Shown here one piece after another: positions 22,549 through 32,110 of a DNA stretch of 64,000 nucleotides; within the stretch, counting starts at the first letter, position 1; every line of letters begins with the position of its first letter. This DNA comes from Psychrobacillus sp. FSL K6-2836 (lineage in GTDB: Bacteria > Bacillota > Bacilli > Bacillales_A > Planococcaceae): positions 3,596,001-3,660,000 of the forward strand of contig NZ_JBBOOM010000001.1 of the NCBI RefSeq assembly GCF_038003085.1. Reading direction: 5' to 3'. A program made the position numbers and the translations under genes. The notes beneath the pieces are model-generated. The model searched no databases. It was not told where the DNA came from and worked only from the letters and a program-made list of their open reading frames with translations.

Positions 22549-22565
22549 TTTAATTTAATAACCGA

Positions 22566-22640
22566 GCGGAAGTAGTTCAGTGGTAGAACACCACCTTGCC
22601 AAGGTGGGGGTCGCGAGTTCGAACCTCGTCTTCCGCTCCA
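22566..22640 (+). tRNA. tRNA-Gly (GCC)
   Basis: Anticodon GCC in CACCTTGCCAAGGTG; acceptor GCGGAAG/CTTCCGC; encoded CCA. Confidence 0.97.
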
Positions 22641-22655
22641 AAGATTCACTAAAGT

Positions 22656-22744
22656 GCCGGGGTGGCGGAACTGGCAGACGCACAGGACTTAAAATCCTGC
22701 GGTAGGTGACTACCGTACCGGTTCGATTCCGGTCCTCGGCACCA
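22656..22744 (+). tRNA. tRNA-Leu (TAA)
   Basis: Class II tRNA; anticodon TAA in CAGGACTTAAAATCCTG; long variable arm GGTAGGTGACTACC; encoded CCA. Confidence 0.97.
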
Positions 22745-22759
22745 CTTTTATGAAACATT

Positions 22760-22836
22760 GCGCTCGTAGCTCAATTGGATAGAGCACTTGACTACGAATC
22801 AAGAGGTTGCAGGTTCGAGTCCTGCCGAGCGCACCA
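22760..22836 (+). tRNA. tRNA-Arg (ACG)
   Basis: Anticodon ACG in CTTGACTACGAATCAAG, expected to be deaminated to ICG; encoded CCA. Confidence 0.97.
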
Positions 22837-22841
22837 TATAA

Positions 22842-22918
22842 CGGGAAGTAGCTCAGCTTGGTAGAGCACTTGGTTTGGGACCAAGGGGTCGCAGGTTCGA
22901 ATCCTGTCTTCCCGACCA
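22842..22918 (+). tRNA. tRNA-Pro (TGG)
   Basis: Anticodon TGG in CTTGGTTTGGGACCAAG; acceptor CGGGAAG/CTTCCCG; encoded CCA. Confidence 0.97.
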
Positions 22919-22930
22919 GTTATTATTTTT

Positions 22931-23006
22931 GGGGCCTTAGCTCAGCTGGGAGAGCGCCTGCCTTGCACGCAGGAGGTCAGCGGTTCGATCCCGCTAGGCT
23001 CCACCA
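22931..23006 (+). tRNA. tRNA-Ala (TGC)
   Basis: Anticodon TGC in CTGCCTTGCACGCAG; the G3-U70-type alanine identity pair fits acceptor GGGGCCT/AGGCTCC; encoded CCA. Confidence 0.96.
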
Positions 23007-23029
23007 TTTATAAAAAGTTTGAAAATCTT

Positions 23030-23103
23030 GGCGGTGTAGCTCAGCTGGCTAGAGCACTCGGTTCATACCCGAAAGGTCGTGGGTTCGACTCCCTCTGCCG
23101 CCA
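23030..23103 (+). tRNA. tRNA-Met (CAT), elongator type
   Basis: Anticodon CAT in TCGGTTCATACCCGA; acceptor GGCGGTG. The discriminator A is followed by TCT, so CCA is not encoded. It resembles the Bacillus elongator tRNA-Met. Confidence 0.88.
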
Positions 23104-23109
23104 TCTTAA

Positions 23110-23186
23110 GGACCTTTAGCTCAGTTGGTTAGAGCAGACGGCTCATAACCGTCCGGTCGCAGGTTCGAGTCCTGCAAGGTCCACCA
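23110..23186 (+). tRNA. tRNA-Ile2 (CAT, lysidine-modified)
   Basis: Anticodon CAT in ACGGCTCATAACCGT; the body GGACCTTTAGCTCAGTTGG matches the Bacillus tRNA whose C34 becomes lysidine to read AUA; encoded CCA. Confidence 0.85.
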
Positions 23187-23196
23187 ACAATATCTT

Positions 23197-23289
23197 GGAG
23201 GAATACCCAAGTCTGGCTGAAGGGATCGGTCTTGAAAACCGACAGGCGGGTCATACCGCGCGGGGGTTCGAATCCCTCTTCCTCCTCCA
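23197..23289 (+). tRNA. tRNA-Ser (TGA)
   Basis: Class II tRNA; anticodon TGA in CGGTCTTGAAAACCG; long variable arm; encoded CCA. Confidence 0.97.
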
Positions 23290-23342
23290 TTTTCATCTTA
23301 TTGTTTGTGGAAGTAATAAATTATCCTTAAGTATTGTATTGT

Positions 23343-23417
<75 letters not shown>

Positions 23418-23420
23418 AAT

Positions 23421-23496
23421 GGTCCCGTGGTGTAGCGGTTAACATGCCTGCCTGTCACGCAGGAGATCGCCGGTTCGATCCCGGTCGGGACCGCCA
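23421..23496 (+). tRNA. tRNA-Asp (GTC)
   Basis: Anticodon GTC in CTGCCTGTCACGCAG; acceptor GGTCCCG/CGGGACC; encoded CCA. Confidence 0.97.
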
Positions 23497-23699
23497 TTTA
23501 TTTATATAAGTTTCAAACCTTATACATATTAATTATTGATTTAGGATAAGCAAAAGGCTTAGCGTAAATCGATTAGAAGTTTGGAATAAGCAAGCAGGTC
23601 GAGGAAGCAATCGAGCGAAAGAAGGAGCGTACTAAAGTACGTGACTGATTGAACGAGTGAAGTTGACGAAGAGATGCGTAGCTTAGTGCAAACTGAAGA
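23497..23699. repeat. Structured 200-bp spacer inside the tRNA cluster
   Basis: A GC-richer insert separates tRNA-Asp from tRNA-Phe, where other spacers are 4-60 bp. It holds CGTAC-TAAA-GTACG (about 23628-23641) and long-range arms AGAAGTTTG (about 23565) and CAAACTGAAG (about 23689). GGCTTAGCG near its start is echoed by GCGTAGCTTAGTGC near its end. No open frame. It looks like a mobile or repeated intergenic element, but no second copy lies in this window. Confidence 0.5.
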
Positions 23700-23775
23700 G
23701 GCTCAGTAGCTCAGTCGGTAGAGCAAAGGACTGAAAATCCTTGTGTCGGCGGTTCGATTCCGTCCTGAGCCACCA
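23700..23775 (+). tRNA. tRNA-Phe (GAA)
   Basis: Anticodon GAA in AAGGACTGAAAATCCTT; acceptor GGCTCAG/CTGAGCC; encoded CCA. Confidence 0.97.
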
Positions 23776-23782
23776 TAGTAAT

Positions 23783-23856
23783 GCGGGTGTAGTTTAGTGG
23801 TAAAACCTCAGCCTTCCAAGCTGATGATGAGAGTTCGATTCTCTTCACCCGCTCCA
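23783..23856 (+). tRNA. tRNA-Gly (TCC)
   Basis: Anticodon TCC in CAGCCTTCCAAGCTG; acceptor GCGGGTG/CACCCGC; encoded CCA. Confidence 0.97.
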
Positions 23857-23861
23857 ATAAT

Positions 23862-23938
<77 letters not shown>

Positions 23939-23942
23939 TTAT

Positions 23943-24017
23943 TCCGAAGTAGCTCAGTGGTAGAGCAATCGACTGTTAATCGATTGGTCGTAGGTTCGAG
24001 TCCTACCTTCGGAGCCA
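23943..24017 (+). tRNA. tRNA-Asn (GTT)
   Basis: Anticodon GTT in TCGACTGTTAATCGA; acceptor TCCGAAG/CTTCGGA; encoded CCA. Confidence 0.97.
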
Positions 24018-24024
24018 TATATAT

Positions 24025-24115
24025 GGGGAAGTACTCAAGTGGCTGAAGAGGCGCCCCTGCTAAGGGTGTAGGTCGGGCAACCGGCGCGAGGGTTCAAATC
24101 CCTCCTTCTCCGCCA
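24025..24115 (+). tRNA. tRNA-Ser (GCT)
   Basis: Class II tRNA; anticodon GCT in CCCCTGCTAAGGG; acceptor GGGGAAG/CTTCTCC with one G-U pair; encoded CCA. Confidence 0.96.
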
Positions 24116-24121
24116 TATATA

Positions 24122-24193
24122 GGCCCCTTGGTCAAGCGGTTAAGACACCGCCCTTTCACGGCGGTAACACGGGTTCGAATCCCGTAGGGGTCA
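24122..24193 (+). tRNA. tRNA-Glu (TTC)
   Basis: Anticodon TTC in CGCCCTTTCACGGCG; acceptor GGCCCCT/AGGGGTC. The discriminator A is followed by TAC, so CCA is not encoded. Last tRNA of the cluster. Confidence 0.96.
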
Positions 24194-24199
24194 TACTCA

Positions 24200-24233
24200 A
24201 AAAAAGGTAACCATTCATTGGTTACCTTTTTTT
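24200..24233 (+). terminator. Terminator of the rRNA-tRNA operon
   Basis: AAAAGGTAACCA pairs with TGGTTACCTTTT around a short loop and is followed by a T-run. Confidence 0.93.
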
Positions 24234-24714
24234 ATATTTGCATTTCATTACTATTAACTATTTCTGCTGTTATACATAGGCGCTTGCACTTTCCTAGAAA
24301 AATAAGAACGTATATGGAATATCATGCTGCGAACCGAGCGTTCGTAATACTTTAAAGAATGTTTCAATAGCTACTATATAGGGAGTAGATTTAGTTTTAT
24401 AATAGTGGTAATACAGAGAAATAGTAACTGTTTATCTAATATAGAAGGAAAGGTGCAACTGAAATTGTATCTTCGGAGGCCGCGCGATGCGGATTAGGCA
24501 GTCGTCGTGATACGATGTAGCGTTCTTAGAACGTCATCCTCATTAAAAGATTGGAATGAGTTTCTTCCCAAAAGCTATATTAACCTAGTTCCTAAAGTTG
24601 AAGGAGGGGGATGGATATAAAAACGCTATAAAAGTACCGGGCGTCTATTTACCGGTTTTTCGAACCAAATATAATATGTAGATAGAAAACTAGATTAGCG
24701 TACATTATATAAAC
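24234..24714. repeat. Gene-free region with degenerate dispersed repeat (copy 3)
   Basis: From about 24450 it shares GAAATTGTATCTTCGG, CCCAAAA, AACCTAGTTCCTAA and GTTGAAGGAGGG with the copies near 230-330 and 58265-58355. In place of the long TGAC hairpin there is a short stem (ACCGG/CCGGT, about 24637-24656) followed by a T-run. No coding potential is seen. Confidence 0.5.
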
Positions 24715-24757
24715 AAAAACAGATGAGAAGGTAAATAACCCCTCATCTGTTTTTATT
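24715..24757. terminator. Terminator of menA, bidirectional
   Basis: AAAAACAGATGAG and CTCATCTGTTTTT form a 13-bp stem with a 14-base loop. T-rich tracts lie on both sides. Confidence 0.85.
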
Positions 24758-24764
24758 TTAATTG

Positions 24765-25679
24765 TTATAAATAATAGCCAATCAGTAAACCTATTCCTAA
24801 TAGAAACACAAAAATCGTATTTGTCAGTGCAGTATCTTTCATAGCTGGTGCTACTTGAACTGGATTTTCTGTTTGCTTAAACAATTTAATCGCATGTATT
24901 GGTTTCTTCAGACTTAATAAGACCAATAAACTCCATGGGGTGATTATTTGTAGAAGTACTAAACCAATGATCCATAGGTAAGATAATACAAAATAAGAAG
25001 CTAGAATAGTAATGGCGTTTTTTCGACCAACTAATATAGCCATCGTTTTTCGACCACCTACAGTATCTTCAACTAAATCTCGAATATTATTAGAAAGCAT
25101 TATCCCAGCAACAAGAAGGGCACTTGGTACAGATAATAAAACAGCAAATACTGGCACTGAACCAACTTGAATATAAACGGCAATTAAAACAATTAACATA
25201 CCCATAAACAACCCACTAAATAGTTCTCCAAAGGGAGTACTAGAAATAGGGTAAGGTCCACCTGTGTAGAAATATCCCACTGCCATAGAAATCGCACCAA
25301 CTACTAATAATAGCCAGGAGCTTTCGTAACAAATATAGATTCCTAATAAGGCAGCTATTATATATAATAATAGGGCTAATTGCATGACAGTTTTGGGTTT
25401 TACACCATTACGGACAATAGCTCCACCGATACCTACCGATTCCTCGCTATCGAGGCCTCGTACAAAATCATAATATTCGTTAAACATATTTGTAGCAGCT
25501 TGTATGAGTAGACATGCTAGTAACATAGCTATAAATAATAACCAGTCAATTTTAGCCTCATATAGGGCAATCATTGTACCTAAGAAAACAGGAGCAAATG
25601 AGGCAGTTAGAGTATGTGGTCTTGTTAATTTCCACCAAACACGCCAGCCTTTATCTGCTTGAAATTCGTGTGACATCAT
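24765..25679 (-). CDS. menA: 1,4-dihydroxy-2-naphthoate polyprenyltransferase
   Basis: Membrane prenyltransferase (UbiA superfamily, 304 aa, about eight helices) that attaches the isoprenoid tail to DHNA and makes demethylmenaquinone. Both aspartate-rich motifs are visible: NEYYDFVRGLD near residue 67 and NNIRDLVEDTVGGRKT near 197. AAAGGAGAG precedes two adjacent ATG codons; the first is used here. Divergent from menF across 150 bp, which links chorismate conversion and quinone assembly in one locus. Confidence 0.95.
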   Translation of the reverse strand: MMSHEFQADKGWRVWWKLTRPHTLTASFAPVFLGTMIALYEAKIDWLLFIAMLLACLLIQAATNMFNEYYDFVRGLDSEESVGIGGAIVRNGVKPKTVMQLALLLYIIAALLGIYICYESSWLLLVVGAISMAVGYFYTGGPYPISSTPFGELFSGLFMGMLIVLIAVYIQVGSVPVFAVLLSVPSALLVAGIMLSNNIRDLVEDTVGGRKTMAILVGRKNAITILASYFVLSYLWIIGLVLLQIITPWSLLVLLSLKKPIHAIKLFKQTENPVQVAPAMKDTALTNTIFVFLLGIGLLIGYYL

Positions 25680-25828
25680 TTTTCTCTCCTTTAAAAGAAT
25701 CCAAACTCAATTTTAGCATATATTTATGGCTAAATGTGTGCTGAAATGTGTAGAAAGATGTATGATTAAGGGTAGAGTAAATTAATTATCCTAGATAAAA
25801 GAGTAGTTATTAAACGGAGGTCATATTT

Positions 25829-27190
25829 ATGCCGAAAACTACCGGTGCCATTAATACAAAATACCGTTTTTATACGGAAACGATAGAAGTATCAAGATTA
25901 TCCGCACAAGCCTTTTTTGAGGCAGGGGACGAAATATATAAAGGGAAACGTTATTTTTGGCAAAACAAAGAGAAAACGCTCACTTTAGTAGGGTTGGGAC
26001 ATGCCCATACAATTACAAATAATTTAGAAGATGATAGATACAAGGATATTGATATGAAGTGGAAGGAACTATGCCAGTCATCATTAAAGGAAAAAGCAGA
26101 TGTATCTCCTATTCTTTTTGGGGGATTCGCGTTTGATCCGAAAAACAAGATTAAGTCGGAATGGGATACATTTCCGTCTGCATTCTTTGTCGTATCTACA
26201 TTTCAGTTAGTTATTCGACATGACCAAGCATTTGTAAATATTCACTATATTACGGATGAAGCGAAGAGCACGGAAACTTTTGAACAGCTACGTATAGAAA
26301 GAGACACACTAATACACACTGCTCAAGTAAAAGAGTTAAAGGTACATGCCAAACCAACCCTAATCAACCGAGAAGATCGCTTGAAGGATGAGTATTTGCA
26401 TGCGGTGGAGGATGTAACGAAAAGAATAAGAGAAGATGAAGTACAAAAGGTAGTAATTGCAAGATCACTAAAACTAACATTTGACGATAATTTCTCTCCA
26501 GCTACAGCAATATATAATACTTCAATGGAACAACCAGAGAGTTATTTGTTTGGTATAGAGAATGATGAGAAAATCTTTTTTGGTGCAACACCTGAGCGAT
26601 TAGTAAAAGTGGAAAATGATAAAGCACAATCTGCTGGACTAGCGGGTTCTATAAGACGAGGGAAAAATTCTCTCGAGGACAAAGAGCTAGGAGATTCTTT
26701 ATTGTCAGATTCCAAAAATTTAGGTGAGCATAAATATGTAGTTGAAATGATTAAGAAAGTATTTATGCAATATTGTGAGGATATTAAAGTACCTACTAGA
26801 CCAAAGCTTATGAAAATCAGAGATATTCAGCATCTATATTCTCCGATAGAAGGGAATCTTAAAAAGGATTCTTCGCTATTCGAGCTAGTACAGGCTTTAC
26901 ATCCAACTCCAGCATTAGGGGGAGAGCCTCGTCAGGATGCGATTAAGATTATTCGTGAGTCTGAACAGATGAACCGTGGATATTATGCTGCACCTATTGG
27001 CTGGATCAATGCTGAAGGAGACGGTGAGTTCGCTGTTGGGATACGTTCCGCTTTAGTGGAAAATGAACATGCCTATTTATATGCAGGTGGTGGAATTGTT
27101 GCCGAATCATCATCCTTGGATGAATTTGAGGAGACACGAGTGAAGTTCCGTCCGATGCTTCGAACACTTGGAGGAAATATGAATGACTAA
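25829..27190 (+). CDS. menF: Menaquinone-specific isochorismate synthase
   Basis: Converts chorismate to isochorismate, the first committed step to menaquinone. It is 453 aa with the chorismate-binding domain in the C-terminal half: KVVIARSLKL, PESYLFGIEN, FFGATPERLV, LAGSIRRG, KNLGEHKYVVEMI and LHPTPALGGEPR. Mg2+-ligand glutamates are within the last two. ACGGAGG lies upstream of the ATG. The gene overlaps menD by 8 bp. The operon position favours menaquinone over siderophore synthesis. Confidence 0.95.
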   Translation: MPKTTGAINTKYRFYTETIEVSRLSAQAFFEAGDEIYKGKRYFWQNKEKTLTLVGLGHAHTITNNLEDDRYKDIDMKWKELCQSSLKEKADVSPILFGGFAFDPKNKIKSEWDTFPSAFFVVSTFQLVIRHDQAFVNIHYITDEAKSTETFEQLRIERDTLIHTAQVKELKVHAKPTLINREDRLKDEYLHAVEDVTKRIREDEVQKVVIARSLKLTFDDNFSPATAIYNTSMEQPESYLFGIENDEKIFFGATPERLVKVENDKAQSAGLAGSIRRGKNSLEDKELGDSLLSDSKNLGEHKYVVEMIKKVFMQYCEDIKVPTRPKLMKIRDIQHLYSPIEGNLKKDSSLFELVQALHPTPALGGEPRQDAIKIIRESEQMNRGYYAAPIGWINAEGDGEFAVGIRSALVENEHAYLYAGGGIVAESSSLDEFEETRVKFRPMLRTLGGNMND

Positions 27191-28901
27191 CATCGAGTAT
27201 TTAACATCTTATGTCAATCACTTTGTAGAAACGATTAAACAGGCAGGGGTTCAGGATATTGTTATGTGTCCTGGTTCAAGGTCTACTCCACTTGCTTATG
27301 CATTTGCCAAAAGTGAGGGTTTTCAATTTTATCGTCAAATAGATGAGCGTTCTGCTGGTTATTTTGCGCTGGGGATTGCAAAAGCAAAAAAAAATCCTGT
27401 TGTACTTTTATGTACTTCTGGGACCGCAGCTGCAAATTTCTTTCCCGCTATAGTGGAAGCATACTACGCTCGAGTGCCTTTATTGGTCGTTACAGCCGAT
27501 CGTCCACATGAACTAAGAGAAGTAGGCGCACCTCAAGCAATTGATCAGCTTCATTTATACGGTAAGCATGTGAAGTGGACAGTTGACTTTCCCTTACCTG
27601 AAAAGGATGTAGCAAATTTGGCATTTGTAGAGCGTCATATTCAGCGTGCAGTGTCTACATCTAAAGCTTTTCCGATGGGTCCTGTCCATATTAACGTACC
27701 ATTCCGTGAACCGTTATTACTTGATATGGAGCAAGCCTTACCAACAGTGAATATGCAAGTACCGGAGATAGGAAAGCTAGTACCTAGTGAAGAATTTTTA
27801 GTATGGTATAAAGATATTCTTCAAAATGAAGAAAAGGGATTATTTATAGTTGGAGATTCTCTTCCAACTACTGATGGTTTTTGGGAATTTGCAAAAATGG
27901 TACAGTGGCCAGTTCTAGTTGACCCGTTATCGAATTTAAGAACGTCTGTACCTGATGATTGTATGGATTTATGTGTTGATCAATACGACGCTATTCTTAA
28001 AAATGATACTTTTAAAAAAGAGGCTGGTCCAAATGTAGTAATCCGTTTTGGAGCTCAACCAGTTTCTAAGCCCTTAATGTTGTTTTTAAAGTCTTGTAAG
28101 CCTAAAGTGTTTATTGTTGTAGATGAAAGCCCTCTATTCCGTGATTCACTTCATATCGCTACTCATCATGTACAGGTTGAGGCTGAATCATTATGGATCA
28201 AAGCACTGGAAAAGGCAGCTTCTTCATATACAAATTCCTGGTCTCAAGCAAATGAAATAGCGACTAAGCATGTGAACAATTATATCCAAAATGAATCAGA
28301 TGAAGGTGCATTAGCAGGAATGTTGTTTGAAAAATTGCCTGATATGTCTTATTTATTTGCTAGTAGCAGCATGCCTATTCGAGATGTAGATACTTTTTTC
28401 AATAAAACGACTAAGGATATTCTGCTCTATGCGAATAGAGGAACTAATGGAATAGACGGAGTAGTTTCTTCAGCACTCGGAGCTCAAGCGGCATTAGATC
28501 GTCCAGGATATCTTTTAATTGGAGACTTAGCGTTTCTACATGACTTGAATGGTTTGGTTGTGACTCGATTCCACCCAACCGATATGACAATTATCGTTAT
28601 GAATAATGATGGTGGAGGAATTTTCTCTTATTTATCCCAATCTACTGAAACCAATTATTTTGAACATTTATTTGGTACTCCTACAGGATTAGAGTTTTCA
28701 CATATTGCAGCTATGTATAATGCTCAGTATACTGCAGTTCATTCGAAGGAAGGCTTTAAAGATGCATTAGCTGAAGAGAAGTCGAAGGATATTCGTATTA
28801 TAGAAGTATTTACGAATAGACAAGTTAATACAGAAACACATCGCAAATTATGGACTGATATTTCGAAGGAGCTGGACTCGGTTTGGAAAGTACAACTGTA
28901 A
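27183..28901 (+). CDS. menD: SEPHCHC synthase (2-succinyl-5-enolpyruvyl-6-hydroxy-3-cyclohexene-1-carboxylate synthase)
   Basis: Thiamine-diphosphate enzyme joining isochorismate with 2-oxoglutarate. It is 572 aa with three domains. The N-terminal Pyr domain has CPGSRSTPLA and TSGTAAANFFPA. The C-terminal PP domain binds the cofactor through GDLAFLHDLNGL and MNNDGGGIFSYL. It overlaps menF by 8 bp and menH by 19 bp, indicating coupled translation. Confidence 0.96.
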   Translation: MTNIEYLTSYVNHFVETIKQAGVQDIVMCPGSRSTPLAYAFAKSEGFQFYRQIDERSAGYFALGIAKAKKNPVVLLCTSGTAAANFFPAIVEAYYARVPLLVVTADRPHELREVGAPQAIDQLHLYGKHVKWTVDFPLPEKDVANLAFVERHIQRAVSTSKAFPMGPVHINVPFREPLLLDMEQALPTVNMQVPEIGKLVPSEEFLVWYKDILQNEEKGLFIVGDSLPTTDGFWEFAKMVQWPVLVDPLSNLRTSVPDDCMDLCVDQYDAILKNDTFKKEAGPNVVIRFGAQPVSKPLMLFLKSCKPKVFIVVDESPLFRDSLHIATHHVQVEAESLWIKALEKAASSYTNSWSQANEIATKHVNNYIQNESDEGALAGMLFEKLPDMSYLFASSSMPIRDVDTFFNKTTKDILLYANRGTNGIDGVVSSALGAQAALDRPGYLLIGDLAFLHDLNGLVVTRFHPTDMTIIVMNNDGGGIFSYLSQSTETNYFEHLFGTPTGLEFSHIAAMYNAQYTAVHSKEGFKDALAEEKSKDIRIIEVFTNRQVNTETHRKLWTDISKELDSVWKVQL

Positions 28902-29710
28902 ATGTCCGTGGGATTGATATCCATTTCAACAGATATAATAATGGAGCAAAGGAAAGAATCGTTTTTTTACATGGCTTTACGGGATCTAGACATTCCTGGG
29001 ATGAAGTGATTACATTTCTACCTAAAACATTTGATATATTAACCATTGATCTTATTGGGCACGGAGAAACTTCTAAGCCTATGATTTCATCCCGTTATGC
29101 TGTAGAGGAGCAGATTGCAGACTTACAAGCATTGTTTCAGCAGCTTCAGTGGAGTAATTTTACGCTAGTTGGTTATTCAATGGGTGGTCGATTGGCTCTT
29201 CCCTATGCAAGCCAATATCCTGTAAAAAAGCTTATACTTGAAAGTAGTTCTCCTGGTCTTATTGATAAAGAAGAACGTTTAAATAGAAAACAATCAGATG
29301 AGCAGCTTGCGGACCGAATATTGAATGAAGGACTCACATCCTTTGTGGATTTTTGGGAAGGAATTCCTTTATTTCATTCTCAGCGACAACTAACTTTGGA
29401 GAAAAAACAGCACATACGACAGGAGCGACTTGCGGGCTCTGAAATAGGGTTAGCTAATAGCTTGCGTGGATTTAGTACTGGCGTGCAGCCTTCCTATTGG
29501 GACAAGCTCGAAGAAATCGTCACACCAACATTTTTGATAACTGGAGAGCTAGATGAAAAGTTTAGCAAGCTTGCGAAAGAGATGAAAAAATACCTTCCAA
29601 AAGCTGCACATAAAGAAATTATGGATGTAGGTCATGCAATTCATGTGGAAAATCCTGAATTGTTTGCTACAATAGTAGAGGATATTATTTTAAAGGAGGA
29701 TGTAAGATGA
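28883..29710 (+). CDS. menH: SHCHC synthase, alpha/beta hydrolase
   Basis: Eliminates pyruvate from SEPHCHC to yield SHCHC. It is 275 aa with an alpha/beta-hydrolase fold. It shows [12 protein letters not shown], the nucleophile elbow [10 protein letters not shown], and the catalytic histidine in [12 protein letters not shown]; the acid is probably the Asp in TGELDEKF. It starts at a TTG inside the end of menD, with AAGGAGC about 9 bp upstream. The last 4 bp overlap menB. Confidence 0.92.
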   Translation: MESTTVNVRGIDIHFNRYNNGAKERIVFLHGFTGSRHSWDEVITFLPKTFDILTIDLIGHGETSKPMISSRYAVEEQIADLQALFQQLQWSNFTLVGYSMGGRLALPYASQYPVKKLILESSSPGLIDKEERLNRKQSDEQLADRILNEGLTSFVDFWEGIPLFHSQRQLTLEKKQHIRQERLAGSEIGLANSLRGFSTGVQPSYWDKLEEIVTPTFLITGELDEKFSKLAKEMKKYLPKAAHKEIMDVGHAIHVENPELFATIVEDIILKEDVR

Positions 29711-30525
29711 CTCGCGAATGGACAACATTACATACATATGAAGACATTAAGTATGAGTTTTATAACGGAATTGCTAAAGTAACTATTAACCGTCCTGAGG
29801 TGCGTAATGCATTTCGCCCTAAAACAGTAATGGAAATGATTGATGCATTTTCTCGTGCTCGTGACGATCAAAATGTAGGTGTCATTATTTTAACTGGTGA
29901 AGGTGAGCATGCATTTTGTTCAGGAGGAGACCAAAAAGTACGTGGACATGGTGGATATGTAGGAGAAGACGAAATTCCACGTTTAAACGTACTAGATTTA
30001 CAACGTCTTATCCGTGTAATCCCTAAACCAGTAGTAGCAATGGTAGCTGGATATGCAATTGGAGGCGGACATGTTTTACATGTAGTATGTGATTTAACAA
30101 TTGCTGCTGATAATGCGAGATTTGGACAAACTGGACCTAAGGTTGGATCGTTTGATGCCGGCTACGGTTCTGGTTATTTAGCACGCATTATCGGACATAA
30201 AAAAGCGCGTGAAATTTGGTACTTATGCCGTCAATATGATGCACAGCAAGCACTTGATATGGGATTAGTCAATACGGTAGTTCCATACGCGCAATTAGAG
30301 GATGAAACTGTTCAATGGTGTGAGGAAATGCTAGAAATGAGTCCAACAGCACTTCGTTTCTTAAAAGCTGCGATGAATGCAGATACGGATGGTTTAGCAG
30401 GTCTTCAACAATTAGCAGGTGACGCAACTCTGCTTTACTATACAACGGATGAGGCAAAAGAAGGTCGCGATTCTTTTAAAGAAAAACGCAAACCAGATTT
30501 TGGTCAATTCCCACGTTTCCCGTGA
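29707..30525 (+). CDS. menB: 1,4-dihydroxy-2-naphthoyl-CoA synthase
   Basis: Crotonase-fold enzyme that closes the naphthoquinone ring from o-succinylbenzoyl-CoA. It is 272 aa, the usual size. The oxyanion-hole segment [16 protein letters not shown] and the loop [16 protein letters not shown] are diagnostic for MenB rather than fatty-acid crotonases. AAAGGAGG precedes the ATG, which overlaps the menH stop. A hairpin terminator follows, before menE. Confidence 0.96.
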   Translation: MTREWTTLHTYEDIKYEFYNGIAKVTINRPEVRNAFRPKTVMEMIDAFSRARDDQNVGVIILTGEGEHAFCSGGDQKVRGHGGYVGEDEIPRLNVLDLQRLIRVIPKPVVAMVAGYAIGGGHVLHVVCDLTIAADNARFGQTGPKVGSFDAGYGSGYLARIIGHKKAREIWYLCRQYDAQQALDMGLVNTVVPYAQLEDETVQWCEEMLEMSPTALRFLKAAMNADTDGLAGLQQLAGDATLLYYTTDEAKEGRDSFKEKRKPDFGQFPRFP

Positions 30526-30547
30526 TGAGTGAACCTCTGTAAGTAAG

Positions 30548-30577
30548 AAGCTATCCTTTTATAGGATGGCTTTTTTA
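30548..30577 (+). terminator. Terminator or attenuator between menB and menE
   Basis: AGCTATCC and GGATGGCT (one G-U pair) with a short loop, followed by six T. It may set a lower level of menE. Confidence 0.78.
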
Positions 30578-30636
30578 CATAGAGTATATCAAATTAACCA
30601 ATGGTACCAGATTATTGCATAAAGGAGGGTGATACA

Positions 30637-32058
30637 ATGTTTCCGAATTTACTTTTAAAACGTGCCCGTTTAACACCCGACCGATTAGCATTATGCTATT
30701 TAGGAGAAGAATGGACATTTCAACAAATCTACGATGAATCAACGACATTTGCAGAAAGACTACATTCAGCAGGTATCCTACCTGGGATGCGGATAGCTGT
30801 ATTAGCTTCCTCTAATTCTCAATTAGTCATCGCACTATATGGATGTATGCAGCTTGGTTGTGAGATAGTTATGTTAAATGAACGTTTGAGTGATGAAGAA
30901 TTGAAATACCAGCTCTACGACAGCAAACCAGATGCATTGCTTGTAGATAACCTGGAAAAGAGAAATTTAAGTTATATTCAAAAGTTCTCCTATGCAGATA
31001 TTCATGACAAAATTAGAAAGCCTTTTTCTATTGAGGCTGAGTGGTCTAAAGATCGCACGATTACTATTATGTATACATCGGGGACTACTGGTCGTCCAAA
31101 AGGAGTTCGCCAATCGTTAGAAAATCATGTGATGAATGCAACTAGTTCTGCTCTACATCTAGGTGTGCATCCGAATGATTGCTGGCTATGTACAGTGCCG
31201 CTATTTCATATTAGTGGATTTTCTATTCTCATGAGATCATTGTTTTATGGAATGACAGTTAGTCTCCATACTAAATTTGATGCAGAAATTGTGGCAGATG
31301 AAATAGTAGGTGGAATAGCTACTAGAATGTCTTTAGTTGCAGTAATGCTAGAACGAATTTTAACGGTATTAGAAAATAGAAATCAGCTTGTTCCCAGCTC
31401 TTTTCAATCGATGCTAGTTGGAGGAGGACCTGTTCCTTTGTCTTATTTAGAAAGAGCAATTGGACGTAATATACCCATACTTCAAACATATGGTATGACG
31501 GAAACTTCCTCCCAAACAACTACGTTATCGAGTGAGGATGCCATTCGCAAACTTGGTTCAGCTGGAAAGCCACTTTTCTTTGCAGATGTTAAGATTGAAG
31601 GAAAAGAAAAATTGGGAGAAATTTGTATTAAAGGACCCCATGTGACAACAGGATATATTGGAGCAGCTGAATCCAAAAGTCCTTTAATAGATGGCTGGCT
31701 TCATACCGGGGATATCGGTTATATGGATGAGGAAGGATATTTGTTCGTTGTCGATCGGCGCTCAGATCTAATCATATCAGGTGGGGAAAATATCTATCCA
31801 GCAGAAGTAGAGCAAGCACTCATCAAACATCCAGCGGTAATTGAAGCAGGGGTTACAGGTCGTCAGGATGACAAATGGGGCCAAATACCAATAGCATTTA
31901 TTGTTATAAAAGAGCAAATTACTATAGATGAGTTAAAGACCTTTTTGAAGACTCAAATTGCATCATATAAGCTACCAAAGGAATATTACTTTATAGATGC
32001 TCTCCCTCGCAATGGAGCCAATAAATTAGTAAGAAGAGAATTATTAAAATTCATATGA
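30637..32058 (+). CDS. menE: o-succinylbenzoate--CoA ligase
   Basis: ANL-family adenylating enzyme making o-succinylbenzoyl-CoA, the MenB substrate. It is 473 aa. The P-loop is TIMYTSGTTGRPKG; further motifs are LQTYGMTETSS, LHTGDIGYMDEEGYLFVVDR and SGGENIYPAEVE. The C-terminal lysine lies in ALPRNGANKLVRR. The ATG at 30637 follows AAAGGAGGG, so the 12 codons upstream are not used. MenC, which makes the substrate, is not in this window although it follows menE in B. subtilis. Confidence 0.94.
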   Translation: MFPNLLLKRARLTPDRLALCYLGEEWTFQQIYDESTTFAERLHSAGILPGMRIAVLASSNSQLVIALYGCMQLGCEIVMLNERLSDEELKYQLYDSKPDALLVDNLEKRNLSYIQKFSYADIHDKIRKPFSIEAEWSKDRTITIMYTSGTTGRPKGVRQSLENHVMNATSSALHLGVHPNDCWLCTVPLFHISGFSILMRSLFYGMTVSLHTKFDAEIVADEIVGGIATRMSLVAVMLERILTVLENRNQLVPSSFQSMLVGGGPVPLSYLERAIGRNIPILQTYGMTETSSQTTTLSSEDAIRKLGSAGKPLFFADVKIEGKEKLGEICIKGPHVTTGYIGAAESKSPLIDGWLHTGDIGYMDEEGYLFVVDRRSDLIISGGENIYPAEVEQALIKHPAVIEAGVTGRQDDKWGQIPIAFIVIKEQITIDELKTFLKTQIASYKLPKEYYFIDALPRNGANKLVRRELLKFI

Positions 32059-32063
32059 TTGTT

Positions 32064-32097
32064 AAAAAGCAACTTCAATTTAGAAGTTGCTTTTTAT
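32064..32097. terminator. Bidirectional terminator after menE
   Basis: AAAAAGCAACTTC and GAAGTTGCTTTTT, 13-bp stem, six-base loop, between convergent menE and the zinc-binding protein gene. Confidence 0.92.
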
Positions 32098-32110
32098 ATC
32101 AGTAACAATA

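Noticed and set aside
32059-32110. menC expected after menE
   Set aside because: Only a terminator is present; the next gene is the convergent zinc-binding protein, so menC is not at this locus.
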